Of a DNA stretch of 64,000 nt, positions 25,305 through 32,780 are shown one piece after another. This DNA is from Phycisphaerae bacterium (GTDB lineage Bacteria > Planctomycetota > Phycisphaerae > Sedimentisphaerales > Anaerobacaceae): contig JAPLMX010000080.1 of the NCBI GenBank assembly GCA_026386805.1, forward strand, positions 1-64,000, written 5' to 3'. The translations under genes were made by a program, and so were the position numbers. How positions within the stretch are numbered: the stretch's first letter is position 1; every line of letters begins with the position of its first letter. The notes under the pieces are model-generated. The model was given only the letters and a program-made list of their open reading frames with translations. It was not told the DNA's origin and made no database searches.

Positions 25305-27890
25305 TCATCCAATGAACAGATTGACGTTCGCCGACCCGGCTCTGTCCAGGTACATGGCCACGCCCCCTTCTTCGACGCCGTCGATCAGCTCCTCCCGCTT
25401 GATGCCCATGAGGTCCATCGTCATCGTGCAGGCGACCAAGTGCACGCCGCCTTGTTGGGCGGCGGCAATCAGCTCGGGCAGGGAAAGGACGTTCTTCTTC
25501 TTCATAATGCTCTTGATCATCGCGGTTCCCAGGCCAGCCATGTTCATCTGGGACAGCGTCGTCTTATCCGCCCCGCGCGGCATCATCCAGCCGAACATCC
25601 TCTCTATAGGGGTCTTCTGGACCGGCACCGCCTGCGAGCGGCGCAGCAGGTTCAGGCCCCAGAACGTGAAGAACATCGTCACGTCGCTGCCCATCGCCAC
25701 GGCCCCGTTGGCGATGATGAAGGCGGCCATCGCCTTGTCGAAGGCGTCGCTGAAAACGACGAGGGTCTTGTGCGCATTTGTAGGGGCAACCCCCTGTGGT
25801 TGCCCAGGGCAGGCACGGGGGCCTGCCCCTACAGGCCCCTTCTCCACCACGGCGACAAACACTCCTTTGTTGAGTTGCCTGTCCTGCACGCGGTTGCCGG
25901 TGGTATGACACCAGCCGTCCAAGTCGGCAGCGAAAGCAGGTTCCGATACGGAGATTCGCACGGCCTGGCCGGGCCGAATCTGATCGATAGCCTGTTTGAG
26001 CTGCATGATGGGACCCGGGCACTGCAAGCCGCAGGCGTCGATCTCCTTGACAACCTGAACGGGACCGTTCGTAGTGACGCCGTCAGGCGTTTCTTTCGAT
26101 GCCCTTACGGGCACACTACCAACTTGCCCAGTGTCCTCCTTGACCTCGCGCGGAGCTTTGGGTTTGTCGGACATCAGGCCCATGGTGTGGCCATAGGTCT
26201 TGTATCCGCCCGTGAGATTGCGGCAGGCGATGCCGTTCTGGGAGAGGATGCGACAGGCCAGATAGCCCCGCAGACCGACCTGGCAGAAGGCCAGCACCTC
26301 CTTGTCCTTGGGCAACTCGCCGAGCCGCTTGCGCAATTCGTCAACCGGGATGTGAATCGATCCGGGGATGGTGCCCTGCTGGACCTCCGGCGTGGTGCGC
26401 ACGTCCAGGATGATCTGGTTGGGGCCTGCATTAGCCACGTCCGCCACATGGCAGAGCCGGACCTCTTTTCGCAGCACATTGGCTGCCACGAATCCTGCGT
26501 AATTGACCGGGTCTTTGGCAGAGCCGAAGGGCGGGGCATAAGCCAGTTCGAGTTTCTCCAGATCGTACACGGTCATGCCGGCCCGGATGGCGACCGCCAG
26601 AACGTCGATCCGCTTGGCCACGCCGTCCGCCCCGACGCACTGGGCGCCCAGAATCTTGCCGTTGTTGGGGTCGAAGAGGAGTTTCAGGCTCATCTGCATG
26701 GCGCCCGGATAGTAGCCGGCGTGGCTGGCCGGGTGCACGTACACCTTCTCATAGGCCAGGCCCGCCCGCTTGAGAGCTTTCTCGCTGAGCCCGGTCATGC
26801 CAATGGCCAGGTCAAAGACCTTGCAGATGGCGGTGCCCTGGGTCCGGTCATAGGCGGCGTCTCCGCCCAGGGCGTTAATGGCCGCGATTCGGCCCTGCCG
26901 ATTGGCCGGGCCGGCCAACGGGATCACGGTGGCGAAACCGCCGACCAGGTCCTGGACCTCCACGGCGTCGCCGACCGCGTAGATATCAGGGTCCGAGGTC
27001 CGCATGTGGTCGTCCACGACAATGCCTTTGCGCTGGCCAATGGTCAGGCCGGCTTCCGCTGCGAGCTTAACCTCCGGCCGGACCCCTACGGCGAGGATAA
27101 CCAAACCGCACGGGATGACCCGGCCCGTAGGGGCAGCCCCTGTGGCTGCCCAGGGCGGGCACGGGGGCCTGCCCCTACCAGCACCTCCAAATTGGCCGTC
27201 TCGGTCTTGGATGGCTGTCACGCTGGTGTTGAGGCACAGGTCCACGCCCTTCTGACGCAGATGCTCGTGCAGAGGTGTGGCCATCTCCGGGTCGATCGGG
27301 CCCATCACCTGGGATTCGAGCTCCACCAGCGATACGGCCAGCCCGCGATGGGTCAGGACCTCGGCCATTTCCAAGCCAATGTACCCACCCCCAACCACGA
27401 CGGCCGTACGGGCGAAAGATGTTTCGCCCCTACCGCCCGCATCCACGACCGCCTTGATTGCGTCCATGTCCGCCAGGCTGCGGAGCGTGAAGACCTTCTG
27501 GTGGTCCGCACCGGGGATCGGCGGCCGGACCGGCTCGGCGCCGGGGCTCAGGATCAGAGCATCATAAGGCTGTTCATACTGCTTGTCCTTCGCCTTGTCG
27601 TGCACCACCACGGTCTTCTGTTGGCGATTGATGCGGATGACCTCGCTCTGAGTACGGACATCGACGGCAAAACGCAGACGCATCGCCTGCGGGCTTTGGA
27701 CCAGGAGCCGGGCCCGGTCCTGGATGATGCCGCCAACGTGGTAGGGAAGACCGCAGTTGGCGAAGGAAATGTCGCTGCCGCGCTCGAACAGGATGATCTC
27801 CGCGTCTTCGCTCACGCGTCTGGCCTTGGCCGCCGCGGACGCCCCGCCTGCCACCCCACCCACAATCACAACACGCTTACGTTGCCCCAT
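25305..27890 (-). CDS. CoA-disulfide reductase-rhodanese-TusA-DsrE-like fusion protein with two in-frame repeats
   Basis: This 861-aa fusion has four sulfur-handling domains. Residues 1-455 are an FAD/NAD disulfide reductase with VIVGGVAGG, the redox Cys in ANCGLPYH (Cys 46) and AVVVGGGYIGLE. Residues about 480-575 are a rhodanese domain with active Cys in AFCQVGLRG (Cys 536). Residues about 615-690 are TusA-like, with DACGLQCPGP (Cys 620 and 624). Residues about 708-861 are DsrE/DsrE2-like, with FFTFWGLNLL. It probably passes persulfide sulfur along its own chain. Two copies of one palindromic repeat are translated within it, at residues 238-255 and 687-704. The first lies in the reductase domain and the second in the link before the DsrE domain. 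Confidence 0.9.
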   Translation of the reverse strand: MGQRKRVVIVGGVAGGASAAAKARRVSEDAEIILFERGSDISFANCGLPYHVGGIIQDRARLLVQSPQAMRLRFAVDVRTQSEVIRINRQQKTVVVHDKAKDKQYEQPYDALILSPGAEPVRPPIPGADHQKVFTLRSLADMDAIKAVVDAGGRGETSFARTAVVVGGGYIGLEMAEVLTHRGLAVSLVELESQVMGPIDPEMATPLHEHLRQKGVDLCLNTSVTAIQDRDGQFGGAGRGRPPCPPWAATGAAPTGRVIPCGLVILAVGVRPEVKLAAEAGLTIGQRKGIVVDDHMRTSDPDIYAVGDAVEVQDLVGGFATVIPLAGPANRQGRIAAINALGGDAAYDRTQGTAICKVFDLAIGMTGLSEKALKRAGLAYEKVYVHPASHAGYYPGAMQMSLKLLFDPNNGKILGAQCVGADGVAKRIDVLAVAIRAGMTVYDLEKLELAYAPPFGSAKDPVNYAGFVAANVLRKEVRLCHVADVANAGPNQIILDVRTTPEVQQGTIPGSIHIPVDELRKRLGELPKDKEVLAFCQVGLRGYLACRILSQNGIACRNLTGGYKTYGHTMGLMSDKPKAPREVKEDTGQVGSVPVRASKETPDGVTTNGPVQVVKEIDACGLQCPGPIMQLKQAIDQIRPGQAVRISVSEPAFAADLDGWCHTTGNRVQDRQLNKGVFVAVVEKGPVGAGPRACPGQPQGVAPTNAHKTLVVFSDAFDKAMAAFIIANGAVAMGSDVTMFFTFWGLNLLRRSQAVPVQKTPIERMFGWMMPRGADKTTLSQMNMAGLGTAMIKSIMKKKNVLSLPELIAAAQQGGVHLVACTMTMDLMGIKREELIDGVEEGGVAMYLDRAGSANVNLFIG
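25780..25832. repeat. Palindromic repeat family A, copy in the TusA-DsrE linker
   Basis: The 53-bp palindrome starts GTAGGGGCAACC and ends GGCCTGCCCCTAC. It differs from the copy at 27127-27178 by a few substitutions and one base in length. In the minus-strand gene its first base is codon position 1, giving VGAGPRACPGQPQGVAPT. Confidence 0.85.
27127..27178. repeat. Palindromic repeat family A, copy in the reductase domain
   Basis: The 52-bp palindrome starts GTAGGGGCAGCC and ends GGCCTGCCCCTAC. In the minus-strand gene its first base is codon position 2, giving RGRPPCPPWAATGAAPT. The same DNA is therefore translated in a different frame from the copy 1.3 kb away. Confidence 0.85.
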
Positions 27891-27983
27891 ACCTATACAT
27901 ACCTCATTTAGATCGAAACTCCAGGTGCCGCCAACATCCGTGCAACGCCTATACCCGACATTCGCCGCCTGAGTTCACAAGCG

Positions 27984-28370
27984 TCAACCGTGGTGAGGAC
28001 ACCCCGAGCCTTCTCCATGCCCTGCACAGGTGTGCTCCCAGGCGACTTCTTTCAAACCGCCTTTTTTCAGGAGCGCAACCACCTCGGCCACCGTTTCGCC
28101 TGCCGCCTGATAGACCTTGATTCCGGCTTGGCGAAGTCCCATCAAAGCCCCGGCCCCGATCCCGCCGACCACAACCGCATCCGGTTTTGCGCCGGCGAGC
28201 GCCTCGACCGGGCTGCATTGGCCGTGGACGTGTGCCTGGTCCTGGTTCCCCAGAGACTCGACCGACATCGTTTCTGAATCCACAAGGACAAATACGGGAG
28301 CGGACCCGAAGTGCCCATACACCAGGCTCTCCAGTCCGAAATCCTCTGCAACAGGTATGGCGACTTTCAT
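27984..28370 (-). CDS. NifX/NifB-type dinitrogenase cofactor-binding domain protein
   Basis: The 128-aa protein has the fold of the NifX/NafY family: MKVAIPVAEDFGLESLVYGHFGSAPVFVLVD at the start, then PDAVVVGGIGAGALMGLRQAGIKVY. It ends in a Cys/His-rich tail, HTCAGHGEGSGCPHHG, which could bind metal. Stand-alone members occur in many non-fixing anaerobes and are thought to bind metal clusters. No nitrogenase gene is present here. Its ATG overlaps the stop of the DUF134 gene (28367-28370), so the two are coupled. The fusion persulfide protein follows about 90 bp downstream on the same strand. Confidence 0.85.
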   Translation of the reverse strand: MKVAIPVAEDFGLESLVYGHFGSAPVFVLVDSETMSVESLGNQDQAHVHGQCSPVEALAGAKPDAVVVGGIGAGALMGLRQAGIKVYQAAGETVAEVVALLKKGGLKEVAWEHTCAGHGEGSGCPHHG

Positions 28371-28876
28371 GATTTCTGCTGTCCTTTCTGCGTTTCGCTC
28401 TCACGTTGGGTTTCATCCGCCGCCGGACTGCCTGCGGCCTTATGACGCCCACGGCACGGTCCAACTCGCGGACCACCGGCGGCCTTCCGGCCTCGGTGCC
28501 GTCCACAACCGCAGGGGCCAAGCCCCATGCCGGGTCCCGGACCGACCGGGCCGGTTCCATCTCTTCCTGGCATTTCCGCTTCTCCTTTCATTCTCACGGT
28601 ACCGCCTTCCAGGCGAAGCGACTTGCCGTGAATCAAGGCATCCGCCACTTTGCGCCGGGCTTCCTCGACGATCCGGGAGAAGGTCGACCTCGAAATCTTC
28701 ATCTCCGCAGCCGCCTGCTCCTGGTAGAGCCCATTCAGGTCGGCCAGCCGCAACGCTTCGACTTCATCCAGGGTCAGGGTTACCCGTTCGAGAGTGCACG
28801 CCGGAACCCCCGCTGGCTTGAAGAGGCCGGCACACGGTTTGAAACCGATATGACGCAAGCAACAGGGCCTTGGCAT
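28367..28876 (-). CDS. DUF134-family predicted DNA-binding protein
   Basis: This protein of about 169 aa starts MPRPCCLRHIGFKPCAGLF, the Cys-rich opening of DUF134, followed by LTLDEVEALRLADLNGLYQEQAAAEMKISRSTFSRIVEEARRKVADAL. That segment is a sigma-70 region 4-like helix-turn-helix, so it is probably a regulator. The N-terminal cysteines and a Gly/Cys/Arg-rich tail (GLGPCGCGRHRGRK) may bind metal or a cluster. I chose the ATG at 28876, with GGAG 7 nt upstream, over an ATG at 28936 that overlaps the candidate operator. A 20-bp palindrome lies 27 bp upstream, between this gene and the divergent efflux operon. It may control both, but this is inference. Confidence 0.85.
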   Translation of the reverse strand: MPRPCCLRHIGFKPCAGLFKPAGVPACTLERVTLTLDEVEALRLADLNGLYQEQAAAEMKISRSTFSRIVEEARRKVADALIHGKSLRLEGGTVRMKGEAEMPGRDGTGPVGPGPGMGLGPCGCGRHRGRKAAGGPRVGPCRGRHKAAGSPAADETQRESETQKGQQKS

Positions 28877-28902
28877 CCAACGTCTCCATTTCTTTGATTC
28901 AA

Positions 28903-28922
28903 TTATGAGCATATGTTCATAA
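28903..28922. promoter_or_regulatory. Candidate operator palindrome
   Basis: TTATGAGCATATGTTCATAA is a 20-bp palindrome with one mismatched pair. It lies in the 140-bp region between the divergent DUF134 gene and the PepSY/efflux operon. The core is close to TGAACATATGTTCA, the kind of sequence bound by ArsR/SmtB-type metal sensors. On the plus strand a TTGATT at 28894-28899 and TCATAA 17 nt later could be a promoter overlapped by the site. On the minus strand a CATAAT overlaps it. The binding protein is unknown, and DUF134 is the nearest candidate. Confidence 0.55.
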
Positions 28923-29017
28923 CTGCAGGTCGTCAAGGGGTTTTTCTAATCGTTTTCTCATGCGCGATCTCCTACGATGAGCCGGTCGCAATACAATTGC
29001 CCAGAAAGGAGCAGATT

Positions 29018-30196
29018 ATGTTAAAGCGATGGATGAAAGCAACGCTGTTGGCGGTAGGACTTCTTAGTATCAGTGCGGCCCCCCTCCTCGCCCAGGACGC
29101 CGCCAAGCCGGTGCCGGCCAAGAAGAAGGCCAAGCCAGCTAAAGCCGCGACGGCCCAGACAGAGTTCCAGGACACTTTCAACATGGACAAGGCGGCCTTG
29201 CTGAACAAGGGTTCCAACACCTACATGATTCTCGAGCCGGGCTACAAGCTGACTCTCGCCGCCGGCAAGGACACCCTATTGATTACGGTCCTGGATGAGA
29301 CCAAGGTGGTCGATGGCGTCCCGACCCGCATTGTCGAGGAGCGAGAAACCAAGAGCGGCAAGCTGGCCGAGGTCTCCCGCAACTACTTCGCCTTCGACAA
29401 GGCCACCGGCGACCTCTACTACTTCGGCGAGGACGTCGACATGTACGATGCGAAGGGCAACATCACCAACCATGAGGGAAGCTGGCTGTCCGGCGTCAAT
29501 AGGGCCAAATTCGGCCTGATGATACCGGGCAAACCCAAAGTGGGCGACCGGTATCAGCAGGAAGTGGCACCGGGCGCGGCGATGGACCGTGCGGAAGTCG
29601 TCAGCATCACCGAGAAGGTCAAAGTGCCCGCCGGGACGTTCAAGGATTGCCTCAAGACCAGGGAATCGAGCAGCCTGGAGAAGGGCGTCGAAGAAAAGCT
29701 GTTCGCCCCCGGCGTCGGCCTCCTGAAGGATGGCGGTTTCAAACTGGCAAAGATTGAAAAACCGGCGGTCAAATTGCCCGATCCAGTAGCGAGGACCTTC
29801 CAGGCGGCGTTCCCCAAGGCCGAAATCCTCAAGGTGGACGCGGAGGAAGAGAACGGTGTCACCGTCTATGATTTCGAGTTCAAGGATGGAGCGCTCGAAA
29901 AGGAAACGGACATCACCGCCGACGGGACCATGTTGGAATTCACGATCGTGGTCCGCGTCAAAGAGGTGCCCGCCCCCGCGCTGAAGGCGGTCCGGGCAGC
30001 GGCCAAGGGTGCGAAAATCGGGCGAATCGAGCGAGTCGAGATCAGCTACGAGACCAAGGACGGCAAGGCTGTCAAACTGGGCAAGCCCGTCACCCACTAT
30101 GCGGTGGAGATCATCAAGGGCGGCAAGACCTCAGAGATTGTCGTGGCCCCCGACGGCACCATGGTCGAGCCGGCCGGACTTGACGCCAAAAATTGA
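29018..30196 (+). CDS. Secreted PepSY-like domain protein at the head of the efflux operon
   Basis: This exported protein of about 392 aa has a signal peptide (ATLLAVGLLSISAAPLLAQ) and a Lys/Ala/Pro-rich stretch. A beta-rich domain follows, with KVPAGTFKDCLKTRESSSLEKGVEEKLFAPGVGLLKDGG, a pattern of periplasmic DUF3108-like or lipid-binding domains. The C-terminal part holds two repeats of PepSY-like type (AFPKAEILKVDAEEENGVTVYDFEFKDG and AAKGAKIGRIERVEISYETKDG). AAAGGA lies before the ATG at 29018, and the frame upstream runs through the operator. The TolC gene follows within 40 bp. It may bind a ligand or metal in the periplasm for the pump. The function is not established. Confidence 0.75.
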   Translation: MLKRWMKATLLAVGLLSISAAPLLAQDAAKPVPAKKKAKPAKAATAQTEFQDTFNMDKAALLNKGSNTYMILEPGYKLTLAAGKDTLLITVLDETKVVDGVPTRIVEERETKSGKLAEVSRNYFAFDKATGDLYYFGEDVDMYDAKGNITNHEGSWLSGVNRAKFGLMIPGKPKVGDRYQQEVAPGAAMDRAEVVSITEKVKVPAGTFKDCLKTRESSSLEKGVEEKLFAPGVGLLKDGGFKLAKIEKPAVKLPDPVARTFQAAFPKAEILKVDAEEENGVTVYDFEFKDGALEKETDITADGTMLEFTIVVRVKEVPAPALKAVRAAAKGAKIGRIERVEISYETKDGKAVKLGKPVTHYAVEIIKGGKTSEIVVAPDGTMVEPAGLDAKN

Positions 30197-30233
30197 AGAG
30201 GTTACAAATGAGCTCATGCAAGGGATAAGTATC

Positions 30234-31655
30234 GTGAAATCCGTGGCAGTCGCCGTGGCCGGACTGTGTCTTCTGGCAGGTTGCGCCCACTTCGAAGCCA
30301 AGCCCTTATCGCCCGATCAGACGGCGGCCCAGTTCGAGGCTCGTACGCTCGATGACCCGGCACTGAAGCAGTTCCTGGAGCAGAACCTCAAGCGCGATCT
30401 CCCGAGTTGGCCATTGCGGGAATGGGACAGCAGCACGCTCACGCTTCTGGCCCTCTTTTATCATCCCAGCCTGGATGTGGCGCGAGCCCAGTGGGCGGTC
30501 GCCCAGGCCGGCATCCGGACCGCCGGCGAGCGCCCCAACCCCACCTTCGGCGTGACGCCGGGGTTCAATTCCACCACGGGGTCCGGTGCCTCCATCTCCC
30601 CCTGGATCGTGAATGCGGCGTTGGATCTGCCTATCGAGACCGCCGGCAAGCGGGGATATCGGATGGCTCAGGCTCAGTACCTCTCGGAGGCCGCCCGACT
30701 GCAAATTGCCCAGACAGCGTGGCAGCTCCGTCACCAGGTGCGGGAGACGCTGCTGGACCTGTATGCGGCGAGCCAAACCGAAGTCCTGCTTCGCGACGGC
30801 CTCAAGCTCCGCGAGAACACCGTCAAGCTGCTGGAGCAACTGCTCCGCCTGGGAGAGATTACGGCCAATGAGTTGGGACAGGCTCGAATTCTTCGCGACG
30901 AGGCTCACTTGGCGTGGCTCGATGCCGGCAAACAGCAGGCCCAAGCCCGCCTGCGGCTGGCGGCCGCAACGGGTGTGCCCGCCAGGGCCCTGGTGTCGAT
31001 CCGCCTCTCCTTCGACACATTCGAGCTATTGCCCGAGGAGGTGCCGCCGACGGAGGCCCAACGCCGAGCCCTGTTGAATCGGGAGGACCTGCTCGCCGCG
31101 CTGGCGGAGTATCAAGCCAGCCAGTCTTCGCTGCAATTGGAAATCGCTCGCCAGTATCCGGATGTGCAGCTTGGTCCGGGATACGAGTTCGATCAGAGCG
31201 AAGATAAGTGGATGCTGGGGCTGAGTGTAACGCTGCCGGTATTCAACCAGAACCAGGGGGCGATTGCCACCGCCGAGGCGCATCGTGAGGAGGCCGCCGC
31301 GAAGTTCCGGGCCGTGCAGGGCGAGATCATCGGGGCCGTCGAGCAGGCCGTGGCAAGCTATCGTGCGTCCCTGACGAAGGTCAAGACGGCCGAGGCCTTG
31401 GCGGCAGAGATCCGCGCGACCGTGGAACGTACCCGCAAGATGGTTGAGCTGGGGGAAGTGGTCGCGTTGACCGTCACGGCTGCAGAACTCGAACGGAATG
31501 CCAATGCCGTGAACCAGTTCAACGCCCGCATCGAGGCCTTGCGGGCGCTCGGTCAGCTTGAGGATGCGACGCACGTGGCGGCCGATCTGCCGGATTGGTC
31601 GCAACAGATCCCGGCAAAACGCACCGCGACTAGGGGAAACGAAGATCATGAGTAA
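30234..31655 (+). CDS. TolC-family outer-membrane efflux lipoprotein (system 2)
   Basis: The 473-aa product begins with a lipoprotein signal (VAVAGLCLLAGC, lipobox LAGC). It has the two-fold TolC helical repeat, with PIETAGKRGYRMAQA in the first half and LSVTLPVFNQNQGAIATAEAHREEAAAKF in the second. It should form the outer-membrane channel of the tripartite pump. I chose the GTG at 30234, where AAGGGATAA is at the right distance. The second TolC gene at 35972 has the same leader and the same GTG. An ATG at 30216 lies upstream of that site. Its last codons overlap the adaptor start by 8 bp. Confidence 0.9.
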   Translation: MKSVAVAVAGLCLLAGCAHFEAKPLSPDQTAAQFEARTLDDPALKQFLEQNLKRDLPSWPLREWDSSTLTLLALFYHPSLDVARAQWAVAQAGIRTAGERPNPTFGVTPGFNSTTGSGASISPWIVNAALDLPIETAGKRGYRMAQAQYLSEAARLQIAQTAWQLRHQVRETLLDLYAASQTEVLLRDGLKLRENTVKLLEQLLRLGEITANELGQARILRDEAHLAWLDAGKQQAQARLRLAAATGVPARALVSIRLSFDTFELLPEEVPPTEAQRRALLNREDLLAALAEYQASQSSLQLEIARQYPDVQLGPGYEFDQSEDKWMLGLSVTLPVFNQNQGAIATAEAHREEAAAKFRAVQGEIIGAVEQAVASYRASLTKVKTAEALAAEIRATVERTRKMVELGEVVALTVTAAELERNANAVNQFNARIEALRALGQLEDATHVAADLPDWSQQIPAKRTATRGNEDHE

Positions 31656-32754
31656 CAAACTCGGTACTGTTGTCGGGTTGCTTGTCCTGCTGGCCGGCGC
31701 AGCGGGCACTTATATTCTCTCTCGGCAGAGGCCCCCTGTGGAAGAAGCATCGGAGGTCCAGGTACAAACCGTCGTGCCGGTGGAAGTGGCGCAGATTCGG
31801 CGGATGACCCTGCACGATACCCTCGAGGCCTACGGCTCGGTCGTCCCCAATCCCGGCACCGCCGGCGTCGCCCCGGCGAGTGTGAGCATCGACTCGCCTC
31901 TGGATGGCATCATTACGGAGGTCCATTGCTTCATGGGCCAGGAAGTCCAGAAAGGCGAGGTCCTGTTTGCCTTGTACGACCAGCCGGCCCAACTGGCGGT
32001 GGAACAGGCCCAGAAGGCCGTGACTTTCGCCCGGGCGAATTTCGAGCGCCAGGAGAACCTTCAGAAGGTCCAGGGCACCTCGGCGAAGCTTTACCTGGAG
32101 GCCCAGCAGCAGCTTGATAATGCGCGTAACGATCTCGCCCGGGCCCAGGCACAGTGGCAGTTGCACCAGGTCATGGCTCCATTCGACGGCAGGATCATGG
32201 AGGTCCGCGCCAGAGCCGGCGCGGCGGTCGCGTCCACAGGCGCCCTGGCCCGGCTGACCGACCTGAGGCGTCTGGTGGTCAAGGCCGGCGTCCCCAGCCG
32301 CCAGGCGGACAAGCTGCAATTGGGCCAGCGTGTGGAGATCGAGCGCAGCGCCGTGACCGCCGGGGGGGACGCCTCGGCTCCGACCTCGTCGCTGCGGGTG
32401 GACTACATCGATCGGCAAGTCGATCCCAATAATGACACGGTTGCCGTGCTGGTCGGATTGCCGGCGGACACCCCCTTGTGTCTGGGCCAGCTTGTCCGGG
32501 TTCGGATTGTGGTGGCCCAGTACCCCGATCAACTGGCGGTCCCGGAGGAGAGCGTCGTGACGACCCTCGAGGGCCAGACCGTCGTTGCGATCGTGCAGGG
32601 AGATGAGGCAATTCCCATACCTGTCAAACGCGGGGTCAGTGAAGATCATTGGGTCCAAGTCGAAGGACAGGGACTGGAGCCGGGCCTGAACGTCGTGACG
32701 GCAGGGGCTTACGGCCTGCCCGGCAAAACCAGGGTCCGGGTGATCAGCCACTGA
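31648..32754 (+). CDS. RND periplasmic adaptor (system 2)
   Basis: This adaptor of about 368 aa has an N-terminal helix (LGTVVGLLVLLAGAAGTYIL). A first lipoyl half follows (SPLDGIITEVHCFMGQEVQKGEVLFALYDQP), a short coiled coil (QKAVTFARANFERQENLQ and QQLDNARNDLARAQAQ), the second lipoyl half (APFDGRIMEVRARAGAAVAS) and a beta-barrel with membrane-proximal domain (DHWVQVEGQGLEPGLNVVTAG). It bridges the TolC channel and the permease. The start codon overlaps the TolC stop, and the permease starts 26 bp after its own stop, so the three are one transcript. Confidence 0.9.
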   Translation: MSNKLGTVVGLLVLLAGAAGTYILSRQRPPVEEASEVQVQTVVPVEVAQIRRMTLHDTLEAYGSVVPNPGTAGVAPASVSIDSPLDGIITEVHCFMGQEVQKGEVLFALYDQPAQLAVEQAQKAVTFARANFERQENLQKVQGTSAKLYLEAQQQLDNARNDLARAQAQWQLHQVMAPFDGRIMEVRARAGAAVASTGALARLTDLRRLVVKAGVPSRQADKLQLGQRVEIERSAVTAGGDASAPTSSLRVDYIDRQVDPNNDTVAVLVGLPADTPLCLGQLVRVRIVVAQYPDQLAVPEESVVTTLEGQTVVAIVQGDEAIPIPVKRGVSEDHWVQVEGQGLEPGLNVVTAGAYGLPGKTRVRVISH

Positions 32755-32780
32755 ACACGGGAAGAACGCCGGAGCAGGAC

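Noticed and set aside
24498-27911. A 1137-codon open frame on the plus strand
   Set aside because: It is antisense to the permease gene's other frame and to the 861-aa fusion gene. It has no ribosome site, a low-complexity His/Gly/Arg composition and no domain, and the minus-strand frame has four clear domains.
27984-28370. NifX-like gene as evidence of nitrogen fixation
   Set aside because: No nif structural or assembly genes are present, and stand-alone proteins of this family are common in non-fixing anaerobes.
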